In this document: positions 26,530-34,459 of the stretch, one piece after another
Layout of the letters: each line of letters opens with the position of its first letter
Numbering within the stretch: position 1 is the first letter of the stretch
Source of the DNA: Stigmatella aurantiaca DW4/3-1
GTDB taxonomy: Bacteria; Myxococcota; Myxococcia; Myxococcales; Myxococcaceae
Length of the DNA stretch: 64,000 nucleotides
Direction of reading: 5' to 3'
Assembly (NCBI RefSeq): GCF_000165485.1
Contig: NC_014623.1
Location: 434,001-498,000, forward strand
Translations under genes and position numbers: made by a program
The notes under the pieces: generated by a model
The model's input: the letters and a program-made list of their open reading frames with translations, nothing else
Database searches by the model: none
What the model was told of the DNA's origin: nothing

Positions 26530-28032
26530 ATGTCGATTCAAACAAGGAAATTCTTCGCAGCGGCTGCCCATGTCGCGGCCTCGCTCGTCGCGGCCCTGAC
26601 GTTCGGAGCGGGAACACAGGCGCGGGCCGACTATGTCGCCACGCCCAATCCCTCCAGCAACTTCGGCACGTGGCAGGGATGGGGCTGCTCTCTGGCATGG
26701 TGGGCCAATGCCTTCGGTGACCGCAATGACCTGGCGGATGCCGTCTTCACCACCAACGCCTCGGTGACCCTGTCCACCCAAGCGGGGACCTACGCCGTAC
26801 CGGGGCTTGGCATGAACGTGGTCCGCTACAACATCGGGGGCTATGGGACCCGGCCCGTTGGGACGACCGTTCCCGTCTATCCCGCCACGAGCACCCTCCC
26901 GGACTTCCGGCGCATCCCGGGCTACTGGCTCGACTGGTACAGCACGGATCCTTCCTCTTCCAGCTTCGACTGGTACACCGACTCCCTGCAGCGCACCATG
27001 ATGTGGAAAGCGAAGGATCGGGGCGCGAACGTCTTCGAGGCGTTCTCCAATTCGCCCATGTGGTGGATGAACCACAACAAGAGCTCCGCGGGCAGCAACG
27101 GCGGCGGTGACAACCTCCAGTCCTGGAACTACGGGGACTTCGCCCGCTATCTGGCCACCGTCGTCAAGTTCGCCAAGGACCAATGGGGGGTGAATTTCAC
27201 CACCGTCGAACCTTTCAACGAGCCGGCGGAGTCCTGGTGGACGTACCCCAAGAACCAGGAAGGCTGTCACTTCGACAACGCCACGCAACGCCAGGTGCTC
27301 GCCCAGCTCCGGGCGGAGCTGAACAACCGGGGGCTCCAGAGCGTGGGCATCGCCGCCTCGGATGAGAACTCTCCAGACAAAGCCCTGAGCACCTGGAACG
27401 CTTTCGACACGGCGACGAAGGGGCTGGTCAACCAGATCAACGTGCATGGCTACAGCGGCCTCGAACCCTACCGGGGACCGAACCGGGGTCCCCTCTACTC
27501 GGCCACGAGTGGCAAGCGGCGCTGGGTCTCCGAGTACGGGGATGGCTACGACAGCGGTATGCCGATGGCGGACTCCATCGTGCGCGACCTGTGGGAGTAC
27601 CACCCGAGCGCCTGGGTCTACTGGCAGCCGTTCGACAGTGGCGGCTGGGGCCTGATCCAGTCCAACCCCGGTGACAACTGGATTGGACCGCCCAATGCCA
27701 AGTGGCACGTCATGGCCCAGTTCAGCCGGCACATCCGGCCGGGCATGACGCTGCTGGGGGGCAATGACCGCAATACCGTGTTCGCCTATGACGCCACGTC
27801 CCGCAAGCTGGTCGTGGTGACGGTGAACTTCGGAACGGCCCAGTGGATCGACTATGACCTGTCCCGGTTCGGCACGGTCAGCGGCCCCATCACCCGTTGG
27901 GCCACGGTGACCGCGAGCGGGGGAGACCGGTACGCGCGCTACAACGACACGAACCTGAGCGGGAAGCGCTTCTGGTCGTGGTTCCCCGCCAACACCGTCC
28001 AGACCTTCGAGGTCCAGGGCATCTCCCCTTGA
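26530..28032 (+). CDS. Secreted glycoside hydrolase family 30 (endo-beta-1,6-galactanase-like)
   Basis: A 500-residue secreted glycanase. The signal peptide ends at TQARA-DYV (near residue 35). The barrel opens with FGTWQGWGCSLAWWANAFGD and MNVVRYNIGGYG. The acid/base Glu is in VEPFNEPAESW (about residue 231) and the nucleophile Glu in RRWVSEYGDGYD (about 333). A beta-sandwich (FAYDATSRKLVVVTVNFG) closes the protein. The overall pattern, including WVYWQPFD, is that of GH30 subfamily 5-type enzymes cutting beta-1,6-galactan of fungi and plants. Substrate is inferred. It is divergent from the S15 hydrolase and has its own upstream region of about 165 bases. Confidence 0.85.
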   Translation: MSIQTRKFFAAAAHVAASLVAALTFGAGTQARADYVATPNPSSNFGTWQGWGCSLAWWANAFGDRNDLADAVFTTNASVTLSTQAGTYAVPGLGMNVVRYNIGGYGTRPVGTTVPVYPATSTLPDFRRIPGYWLDWYSTDPSSSSFDWYTDSLQRTMMWKAKDRGANVFEAFSNSPMWWMNHNKSSAGSNGGGDNLQSWNYGDFARYLATVVKFAKDQWGVNFTTVEPFNEPAESWWTYPKNQEGCHFDNATQRQVLAQLRAELNNRGLQSVGIAASDENSPDKALSTWNAFDTATKGLVNQINVHGYSGLEPYRGPNRGPLYSATSGKRRWVSEYGDGYDSGMPMADSIVRDLWEYHPSAWVYWQPFDSGGWGLIQSNPGDNWIGPPNAKWHVMAQFSRHIRPGMTLLGGNDRNTVFAYDATSRKLVVVTVNFGTAQWIDYDLSRFGTVSGPITRWATVTASGGDRYARYNDTNLSGKRFWSWFPANTVQTFEVQGISP

Positions 28033-28227
28033 CCGTGGGAGTGGCCGCGACGCTTCGCCTGCCGCGTCCAACTCCGAAGAAGCGGAGTACGATCGTCGCA
28101 CCGTTCTGCTGGGCGTCTTCGCGTGCTGTTTTTGTGGAGGCAGACGGAGGGCGCGGGCGTACTGGGCGGCCCCGGGCGGGGGACGCGCCATCCTGGCTCC
28201 CACGAGAGGGGGTATATTGGCCATCCG

Positions 28228-28830
28228 ATGGGACTCGATTACTCCTACCAGGCACTTCCAGACCCGTGTGGGCCGCTGGCGCGGGCGATTCGGGAGCCCG
28301 TGTTCGGGGGAGCCTTCAGCGCGGTGAGTGGGAGGCTGGAGGCCGACGAATGGCTGGCATGGGGCGGCGTTTGGGCCGAGTGTGCACAGGCATGGCGGGA
28401 GCTGTGCGTCAAGCACCCGGGCCTGGAACAGCGCAGGTTCTCCTTGGACCGCCGATGGGACAAACTCCATTACCTGGTATCGGAGGCGCGGCGGCACGGC
28501 CGCTTTGACGCGGACGATTGGGGGACGCACGCCATCCTCGGTGCGGGCCTCCTGGCGGATCACCTCACGGGAGGACAGGGGGTTCACCTGCGCTACTCGC
28601 CCCCGGACGTTGTCCAGGGCATCGCGGAACACCTGTGTCCCATGACCGAGGAGGAGCTCCGGCGGGCTTGGGACCCTCCGAGGATGCAGGAGTGCGCGGT
28701 CTACAAGTTCCGAGTCGACAATGCGGGTGAGGAGGAGTGGGGCCGGGTGGCCGAGGCCTTCCGCGGCCTACAAGCCTTTTATCGCCAGGCCGCGAGCCTT
28801 CGGGAAGGTGTGCTGGTGAAGTGCGATTGA
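28228..28830 (+). CDS. DUF1877-family protein
   Basis: A 200-residue cytoplasmic protein. The start MGLDYSYQAL, the WDKLHYLVSE helix, HLRYSPPDVVQGIAEHLCPM and the closing VAEAFRGLQAFYRQAASLRE are the DUF1877/YfbM pattern. The function of the family is unknown; members often sit next to polymorphic toxin loci and have been proposed as immunity proteins. No toxin gene is adjacent here. ATG 28228 is chosen over an upstream in-frame ATG because that would add 35 unrelated residues. Confidence 0.75.
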   Translation: MGLDYSYQALPDPCGPLARAIREPVFGGAFSAVSGRLEADEWLAWGGVWAECAQAWRELCVKHPGLEQRRFSLDRRWDKLHYLVSEARRHGRFDADDWGTHAILGAGLLADHLTGGQGVHLRYSPPDVVQGIAEHLCPMTEEELRRAWDPPRMQECAVYKFRVDNAGEEEWGRVAEAFRGLQAFYRQAASLREGVLVKCD

Positions 28831-28924
28831 GCCGGTCCCGGCCGCCGCCGCGAAACGGCTCGGCTCCTGGAGGGAAGGATCTTCCCGGGAGCCGAGTCCC
28901 TGATGCGGAGAGGGCGCGCCCGCG

Positions 28925-28964
28925 CTGGTGACTCCAGACACCAGCTGGTGAATGCCGTCATCAC
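28925..28964 (+). promoter_or_regulatory. Paired palindromic activator sites upstream of a sigma54 promoter
   Basis: Dyad D (28925-28944) is CTGGTGAC-TCCA-GACACCAG. Dyad E (28945-28964) is CTGGTGAA-TGCC-GTCATCAC. They are exactly 20 bp apart, and their GG lie 146 and 126 bp from the -24 GG at 29073. These distances are identical, base for base, to sites B and C before the gene at 3370. Confidence 0.75.
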
Positions 28965-29071
28965 GCCGCGCGACGTGGGGGGCGGCTGGATGACAGGAGC
29001 CCGGGCTCCAAGTGGCTGATTTCCCAGGAAGAGAGGAACCCGTGCCTTCGCGCGCAGCGGGGCCCGGCAAC

Positions 29072-29089
29072 TGGCATGCGTCCTGCTGT
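29072..29089 (+). promoter_or_regulatory. Sigma54 (-24/-12) promoter
   Basis: TGGCATGCGTCCTGCTGT has GG (29073-29074) and GC (29085-29086) ten bases apart. Followed by GTAGGTCCA, the same as after the promoter at 3303. The leader to the ATG at 29170 is about 72 bases. Confidence 0.78.
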
Positions 29090-29169
29090 AGGTCCAGGTA
29101 GGCCGCTCCACGGCGGCCCCGCCTGCCCCAGCCCGATTCCTGCCTCGCTTCGGCCTCACGGAGTCTGAA

Positions 29170-30225
29170 ATGTCCATCTCGGCCCTCAACCGTTCTTCCT
29201 TCTCGCCCCCGCTGTCGAGCACCTCCCACCTCTCTCCGGCCGCCTCCGAGGCCCAGAGTGTGGAGAGCATCCCGGCGCAGCAGCCTCAGAACGGTCTGTG
29301 GCAGCAGCTCATGACCGACTCCTTCGAGCAGGGGCCGGGCGCGCTGGGCGGCGTGTCGGGCGGCGGTGGGGCGGCGGGGGCCTCCGGGGAGATCCTGAAG
29401 ACGGTGGAGCAGCTGTCGCAAGCGCTTGGCGACATCACTCAGATGCTGGAGGCCATGGAGGCGCAGATGCAGGGGGGCCCGGGCGGGGCTCCTGGGGCCC
29501 AGGCGGCTCCGGCCGTCGCGGGGGGGCAGGCGTCCAACGGCGCGCCCGCGCCTCAGACCTCGGCTCCCGTTTCGGGCACGTCCAACAGCCAGGGGGACTC
29601 GACGCACTTCACCAGCAACAGCGACGCGGGCCCCGGGTTTGGCCCGCCCTCCGCGGGGTCCACGGATCCGGTGAACCCGAGTGAGCCATGGCTGGCCAAG
29701 AACAACGTTGGCTCGCCCTACAACAGCAACATGCAGCTCATCGATCCGGGCCAGAAGAACCAGTTCAAGTACACCAACACGTTCACCAACAAGACGAACG
29801 AGCCGCAGACCATCACCCTCTGGAACAAGACGGGCGAGAACGGCGGCCCGAACGACGGGCAGAACTTCGACAAGAGCACGCCGAAGACGTTCACGCTGCA
29901 GCCCGGCGAGTCGCAGGTCGTGGCGTTCGACAACAACAGCAGCGTGGCGTGGTGCGCGTCGAAGGACGGCACGGCGAAGCCGGGCGCGAACTCCGGTCAA
30001 ACGTGGGGCGAAGCGACGTTCGGAAACTCCGCCACGGGTTGGAGCGGCTATGACACCAGCCAGATCAGCCCCGCGGGCCACAACGGCAACATGTCCATCA
30101 CGAACGACGCCACGGGCGTCACCGTGACGGAGGCCAATGCCTGGCAGACGCCATCGGACAACCCCGCGGGCCACGACATTGGCGTCCCCGCCGGCCCGCT
30201 GAACCTGACCACGACCTTCAGCTGA
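29170..30225 (+). CDS. Leaderless modular protein: harpin-like N-terminus plus fungal Asp f 4-like domain
   Basis: A 351-residue protein without a signal peptide. Its N-terminus parallels the protein at 3370: MSISALNRSSFSPP, a QLMTDSFEQG helix and ILKTVEQLSQALGDITQML. A Gly/Ala/Gln-rich linker (residues 75-145) follows. The C-terminal 180 residues form a beta-rich domain with GSPYNSNMQLID, ITLWNKTGENGG, FTLQPGESQVVAFDNNSSV, TWGEATFGN and GWSGYDTSQI. From memory this is the pattern of secreted fungal Asp f 4-type proteins, whose activity is not established; the match needs checking. It is transcribed from its own sigma54 promoter. Shared N-terminus and shared promoter point to a common export route. 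Confidence 0.7.
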   Translation: MSISALNRSSFSPPLSSTSHLSPAASEAQSVESIPAQQPQNGLWQQLMTDSFEQGPGALGGVSGGGGAAGASGEILKTVEQLSQALGDITQMLEAMEAQMQGGPGGAPGAQAAPAVAGGQASNGAPAPQTSAPVSGTSNSQGDSTHFTSNSDAGPGFGPPSAGSTDPVNPSEPWLAKNNVGSPYNSNMQLIDPGQKNQFKYTNTFTNKTNEPQTITLWNKTGENGGPNDGQNFDKSTPKTFTLQPGESQVVAFDNNSSVAWCASKDGTAKPGANSGQTWGEATFGNSATGWSGYDTSQISPAGHNGNMSITNDATGVTVTEANAWQTPSDNPAGHDIGVPAGPLNLTTTFS

Positions 30226-30323
30226 CGCGCACGAGCGGGGCATGCGTCCGGCCCTCGGACGGCCGTGACGGCGTTCAAGGATTTGCTCCGTCATGAACCC
30301 GGGGCCAAAATTCCCACCGCTCT

Positions 30324-31388
30324 ATGCCCATCCCTGTCATCATCGATACCGACGTTGCGCTGGACGACTACATGGCCATCCTCTACCTGCTGCTCAATCC
30401 AGCGGTCGAGGTGATCGGTATCACCACCACAGGCGTCGGTGCTGCGCACTTGAGCGCTGGCACGCAGAACGTGCTCAATCTGCTCAACCTCGCGAATCAG
30501 GCGGGCATCCCCGTTGCCGCGGGGACGAGCGCCCCCCTGTCCTTCAGCAACGTGTTCCCCAACTCGTGGCGCACGGTGGTGGACAACCTCTATTACATTC
30601 CGCTCGCACAGAGCGCCAGCTCCGCCCAGCCACCCGGATCCGCGGTGCAGTTTCTCCACGACACCCTCACGCAGTACGGCTCCCCCGTCACCGTTCTTTC
30701 CATTGGAGGAGGGACCAACCTGGGGATGCTGTTCCAGACGTACACCGGTGTCACCTGGTCTCAGTACCTCTCGCGCATCTTCATGATGGGAGGGGCCATC
30801 AAGGCGCCAGGGAACGTCAACGCGTTCAACCCGGACTACAACAACACCGTCGCCGAGTGGAACATCTTCATCGACCCGTTGGGGGCCAACACCGTCTTTC
30901 AATCCGGCGTTCCGGTGACGCTCGTTCCGCTCGACGCCTCGAACCAGGCGCAGCTTGACCTGGATTTCTACTCGACGCTCATGAGCATGGTGGCCAGCCC
31001 GCAGGGCAACGCCATCCAGAACGCCGTCTCGGCCTTCATCTTCGCGGGCTTGTCCACACAGCTCGAGACGATCGCGCAGCCAGCACAGTCTGTGGATGGG
31101 TACTACCTCTGGGATCCGCTCGCCGCCATCGCGCTGACGGACACCCACAATCAGATTGTGACGACGGAGCCAATGACCCTCAGCGTGAACCTCACGCTGG
31201 ACGAGGAGCAAGACTCCTCCGGTGCGATCCTGACGGACTCCGGTGCGTCCAACTCCGTGGTCACCACGGTTGACGGGAACGCCGCGAAGGTAGCCTTGCT
31301 GAGCACGTGGACGGGTTACTCGAACGATGCAATCGCCGCGCGGCTCCGCAGCCCCTCTGCGCGCCGCTCGAGCCGTGCTTCGAAGTGA
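30324..31388 (+). CDS. Inosine/uridine-preferring nucleoside hydrolase family protein
   Basis: A 354-residue protein of the IUNH fold. The N-terminal calcium/ribose site is VIIDTDVALDDYM, with the conserved aspartates at residues 8, 10, 14 and 15. It is followed by EVIGITTTGVG, LSIGGGTNLGMLFQ, the MMGGAIKAPGNV turn, AEWNIFIDPLGANTVF and the final DPLAAIAL with its metal Asp. Hydrolysis of the N-glycosidic bond of nucleosides is expected, although the middle differs from RihA/B/C. No signal peptide is visible. The C-terminal 20 residues are Arg/Ser-rich and may be extra. It converges with the next gene, 23 bases apart. Confidence 0.8.
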   Translation: MPIPVIIDTDVALDDYMAILYLLLNPAVEVIGITTTGVGAAHLSAGTQNVLNLLNLANQAGIPVAAGTSAPLSFSNVFPNSWRTVVDNLYYIPLAQSASSAQPPGSAVQFLHDTLTQYGSPVTVLSIGGGTNLGMLFQTYTGVTWSQYLSRIFMMGGAIKAPGNVNAFNPDYNNTVAEWNIFIDPLGANTVFQSGVPVTLVPLDASNQAQLDLDFYSTLMSMVASPQGNAIQNAVSAFIFAGLSTQLETIAQPAQSVDGYYLWDPLAAIALTDTHNQIVTTEPMTLSVNLTLDEEQDSSGAILTDSGASNSVVTTVDGNAAKVALLSTWTGYSNDAIAARLRSPSARRSSRASK

Positions 31389-31411
31389 TCCACCTCCGTT
31401 CGCTGGGAGGC

Positions 31412-32164
31412 TCAGCGCGGCCCCGTCACGAAGGCGCGCAGGTCCGCTTCCAGCGCGGGGGCGTCCACGAGGCTGGCGGGGACGAGCGTGCCCTGGGGAG
31501 CGTCCTGTTGTTTCGTCAGGCGGCGCGGGGGACCCCAGGAGCGGCCGTCATCGCGCGTGGCATAGGAGAACCACAGCGCGCGTGGCTGCTCACCGGTGCG
31601 CTCGATCGCCGCTGAGCCGACGAGCACGCCACGCCCGCGCTTGTTGATGTCGAGGTCGTGGACTTCGAGATACTCGCCATTCCACGTGGGCTGGTTCAGG
31701 TCCCGTGGAAAGCGCAACGTCGCGCACGTCGAGGTGGTGAAGCCGTCTTCCGAACGGACGACGGTGAACGACTGGCCGGGATCGCCGATCCGCCGCTGGG
31801 TGATGACGATGACCTTGTGGCTCGAAGGCGCCACGTAGAGGCCGACCTCCTCCTCTTCATGGCGGGGAATGACCGCGCGCCAGCCCTTTGGGCTCTTGAT
31901 GAAGAGCACCGTTCCGCTCGCGGCTTCCGCGGCTTCTCGCGGCTCGCGCATGTAGCTCAGCATGCCGATGAGCAGGTCATCGCGATTCGCGACGCCCTTG
32001 AGGCCGTGCTGTGCTGCGTCGTTGACGAACTGGCCAGTGATGGGGTGTTCACCCGCGCAGGCGATGTCGCCCTCCGGTGGCGGTGGCTTTCCACCCGCCA
32101 GCCCCGTGGCCGCGAAAAGGATGGCCGCCGACCCGGCGGCGATGAACGAACGTGGCTTCCTCAT
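31412..32164 (-). CDS. Exported hypothetical protein (sialidase-like beta strands)
   Basis: A 250-residue exported protein. The signal peptide FIAAGSAAILFAATGLAG is clear. The mature part contains strands of the type seen in BNR/sialidase-like propellers (SFTVVRSEDGFTTSTC, LWFSYATRDDGRSWGPPRRL), but too few blades for a full propeller. No catalytic residue set is recognised. The ATG at 32164 begins MRKPRSF. Confidence 0.6.
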   Translation of the reverse strand: MRKPRSFIAAGSAAILFAATGLAGGKPPPPEGDIACAGEHPITGQFVNDAAQHGLKGVANRDDLLIGMLSYMREPREAAEAASGTVLFIKSPKGWRAVIPRHEEEEVGLYVAPSSHKVIVITQRRIGDPGQSFTVVRSEDGFTTSTCATLRFPRDLNQPTWNGEYLEVHDLDINKRGRGVLVGSAAIERTGEQPRALWFSYATRDDGRSWGPPRRLTKQQDAPQGTLVPASLVDAPALEADLRAFVTGPR

Positions 32165-32254
32165 GATCGTAGGAGTGACAGGCTACTTCGCGGGGCCGCT
32201 GGGCTCATCGTTCTGGGACTCCGAGCACGGGGCTGGCCTGATGCACGATACCTG

Positions 32255-32695
32255 TCAGCGCTCGGGAGGGGCTGCGGCGGCATCTCCCTTCACCCGATGG
32301 GTTCGAGTCTTCTCCTGGTGTCTTTTCTGGGGCTTCCTCTGCTGAGTCGATCGCTTGCCAGCCCCAGGTGGGCGAGGCCGCTGGGAGCTTGCTGGCCTTG
32401 CTCCGGGCAGAACCTCGAAATTCTCCTCGAAGAACCTGCGGACGAAGGTCATCGCGTTCATCAGCGAATCCACTGGGCCGATGCCGAAGATCGGTCTAAT
32501 CCGGGGTTTGGTGTAGCCCTCGATCAGGACTGGGCAGTACCAAAGCCGCCGCTCCGGGTAGTGCACCTGTCGGCCCACCACGAGCCTCGAGAGACGTTGC
32601 TTGCCCGAAGGAGTCATGTACTCCCAGCAGTCCTCCGCGATCGGATCTTCAATCCGCCGCAACGCCGGACGCCAGTCCTTATCCTTCTCAGGCAT
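32255..32695 (-). CDS. Small protein resembling DUF6968, possible immunity partner
   Basis: A 146-residue cytoplasmic protein. The core VVGRQVHYPERRLWYCPVLI, then FGIGPVDSLMNAMTFVRRFF, follows the pattern of DUF6968-type small proteins (W-x-C-P, then a GxDSLxxA-type helix). The C-terminal 40 residues are Lys/Arg/Pro-rich. ATG 32695 (MPEKDKDW) is chosen; upstream ATGs overlap the preceding gene. It lies 12 bases downstream of a broken Cys-rich lipoprotein gene, so the two form a lipoprotein/partner cassette like those at 6.3 and 59.5 kb. An immunity role is inferred from this layout only. Confidence 0.55.
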   Translation of the reverse strand: MPEKDKDWRPALRRIEDPIAEDCWEYMTPSGKQRLSRLVVGRQVHYPERRLWYCPVLIEGYTKPRIRPIFGIGPVDSLMNAMTFVRRFFEENFEVLPGARPASSQRPRPPGAGKRSTQQRKPQKRHQEKTRTHRVKGDAAAAPPER

Positions 32696-32706
32696 GGCTC
32701 GAGACC

Positions 32707-33143
32707 TCATGGCTCCCTGGGAGGACCAAAGTAGGCCCGGCAGAATACGACGCATGCGGCCTTGCTCCCGTAGCACGCGCCAAAGCAGAGGGCTGTGAGC
32801 GTCTGCTGTCGCTTCGTCCTGCCTGGAAGGTTCTCGCAGAATTTTTCCATCGCAGTACTCTCCCTGCTTGGCACGCCTGGATGCATGCGAAGGACTTCCA
32901 AGGGTCCGCAGTGGTCTCGGACTCCCCCGGTTCCGGAGCAGGCAGCGGCTCCATGCATGCCTCCGGGTTCAACTTGCAGAACGAGGCCTCATGTCCCTCA
33001 GTTGGCGGTGGGAGAGCAGGGCCAGAAACTGGGCCCGCTTTTTGGGAGAGCACTCCTCCGCTTCTTCCTGAGCTGACTGCACACCCCAGCATTGTGAGTG
33101 TCACCAGCAAGGAGAGATCGAGGCGCCAGTGCACATCGGGCAC
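32707..33143 (-). pseudogene. Cys-rich lipoprotein gene broken by a frameshift
   Basis: From a GTG at 33143 or 33134, the leader LDLSLLVTLTMLGC ends in a lipobox. A Pro-rich spacer and the segment EASFCKLNPEACMEPLP follow, then DPWKSFACIQACQAGR. Here (near 32850) the frame shifts, and the matching continuation is in another frame: AMEKFCENLPGRTKRQQTL, then TALCFGACYGSKAACVVFC and RAYFG. The restored protein of about 140 residues has paired cysteines throughout, as expected for a secreted Cys-stabilised lipoprotein. It precedes the DUF6968-like gene. It may be a toxin of the SitA type; this is inference. Confidence 0.55.
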
Positions 33144-33301
33144 TGTACTTGGCCGCAAGGGAACTGGCGATGGCCACAGGAGGTGGCCGATGGCCCTCTT
33201 CGATGCTTGGGCCAGCACCACCCAGACCTCCGGCGTGCACTTCGTCGTCGTCAGGCTGGCGCGAGCACCTCTCGTACGTACCTGCCATGGCGCCGAATAC
33301 G

Positions 33302-33340
33302 CGGAGGCGGCGGGAATCGAACCCGCCTCCTGAAACGTCC
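33302..33340 (-). other. tmRNA (or tRNA) 3'-end fragment, candidate attachment site
   Basis: On the minus strand the sequence reads CGTTTCAGGAGGC, then GGGTTCGATTCCC and GCCGCCTCCG. This is a T-arm with perfect GCGGG/CCCGC-type stem and loop TTCGATT, followed by an acceptor 3' strand. The preceding GTTTCAGGA matches the segment before the T-arm in tmRNA. No 5' tRNA or tmRNA half is found nearby, so it is a fragment. tmRNA 3' ends are common integrase targets and duplicate on insertion. It lies next to a lipoprotein/partner cassette. Confidence 0.5.
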
Positions 33341-33406
33341 CTCCTCAATGTGATGTGGAGTCGCCTTCCCATCTGTTCTTCGGCGAAGGCACTTCACCGG
33401 TGACGT

Positions 33407-34459
33407 TCACCTCGCGTCCTCGATTTCCGTCCACGGTGGGCGGTGCAGGATGCGCACGGCCATGCACGCGATGTTCGCCCCCGGCCCCGTACCCAGCAAC
33501 AGGAGATTGTCTCCCGTGTTCAGTTCACCTGAGACGAGGAGATGGTCCAGCGAGAGCACCTGATCGCTGGCTCCGACGTGTCCGATGGTGCGGCCGTACT
33601 CCCAGGTCAACCTGGACATGGGCAATCCCAGTGGGACCGCGGCGCGCTCGCGCACCCGCTCCTCGGACCAGTTGGCGAAAGCGATTCGCGTGATCTGGGA
33701 CATCTCCAGGTCTGCCTCCCGAAGGGTCGTGTGGACGACCTCCAGCAGGGTCCTGGCCATCGTCGTCTCCAATTCTCGTGGGTCTACGGCCGTGGCCGAA
33801 AACCACTGCTTCTTGGCCGTCGCGAAGTCGACCTTCGTGCCCAGGGACGCCTCCGGCGGGAACAGGGGGGCCGAGCCCCGGTGTCTGCCCTCGTACTGGG
33901 GCAATGTCCTCGCGTTGATCGACTCCAGGCGTGCGAACCCCGGCCTCCGGGTGAGCAGCAGCGCGCATGCACCGTCGCCGAGCGGCGAGTGAGGGCTGGA
34001 CCGCCAGCGGTCGAGCATGGGGGAGTTGTAATTGTCCCCCGAGGTGATCAGCGCGGCCGTATGCTCCGGTGACGCGATGAGATGCGCCGCGGCCAGCTCG
34101 CAGGCGCTGAACATGCCCATGCAGCCCTGCCGGATCTCCGCCGCGGTCGCCTGTCCGGCGTGGGTATGCCGCTGGACATAATACTGGGGACACCAGCCGT
34201 GAGGGCCCTGGTACCAAGTGCTGACGTACAGGAGAAGACTCAGCGTCGCCGGATCCTGGTCGCCGCGCTGCATCGCCTGCCTGCTCGCCCGGAGCGCCAT
34301 TTCGGGGGCGGGCAGGTCACCCGCGAGCGGGACACTCCTGATGCCATATCGATCGGCCACGGCCTTGTCCAGATGCCCCTGTGCCACGGCCCATTCGATC
34401 GATACCCGGTCGGGAAGGTAGGTACCTGTCGCGCCAATGAAAACGCCGGGTGTCTTCAT
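33407..34459 (-). CDS. KAS III-like acyltransferase/ketosynthase
   Basis: A 350-residue thiolase-fold protein of the FabH type. The active-site Cys is in EIRQGCMGMFSACELA (Cys113). The FabH motifs HQAN and the catalytic Asn are missing: the corresponding segments read FANWSEE and RTIGHVGASDQVLSL. A GH-x-x-ASD(Q) motif here is typical of KASIII-like acyltransferases (CerJ/ChlB3 type) that use a Cys-His-Asp triad to transfer acyl groups rather than condense them. The C-terminus GTGPGANIACMAV is intact. The ATG at 34459 overlaps the stop of the ligase gene, so they are coupled. It is probably part of a small secondary-metabolite or acyl-transfer operon. Confidence 0.8.
   Translation of the reverse strand: MKTPGVFIGATGTYLPDRVSIEWAVAQGHLDKAVADRYGIRSVPLAGDLPAPEMALRASRQAMQRGDQDPATLSLLLYVSTWYQGPHGWCPQYYVQRHTHAGQATAAEIRQGCMGMFSACELAAAHLIASPEHTAALITSGDNYNSPMLDRWRSSPHSPLGDGACALLLTRRPGFARLESINARTLPQYEGRHRGSAPLFPPEASLGTKVDFATAKKQWFSATAVDPRELETTMARTLLEVVHTTLREADLEMSQITRIAFANWSEERVRERAAVPLGLPMSRLTWEYGRTIGHVGASDQVLSLDHLLVSGELNTGDNLLLLGTGPGANIACMAVRILHRPPWTEIEDAR

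Noticed and set aside
32870-32895. Possible -24/-12 promoter (TTGGCACGCCTGGATGCATGC)
   Set aside because: Spacing between GG and GC is 11, not 10, it lies inside a lipoprotein reading frame, and no gene follows on that strand.
33290-33372. Complete tRNA gene
   Set aside because: Only a T-arm and acceptor 3' strand are present; no D-arm, anticodon arm or 5' acceptor strand can be formed.
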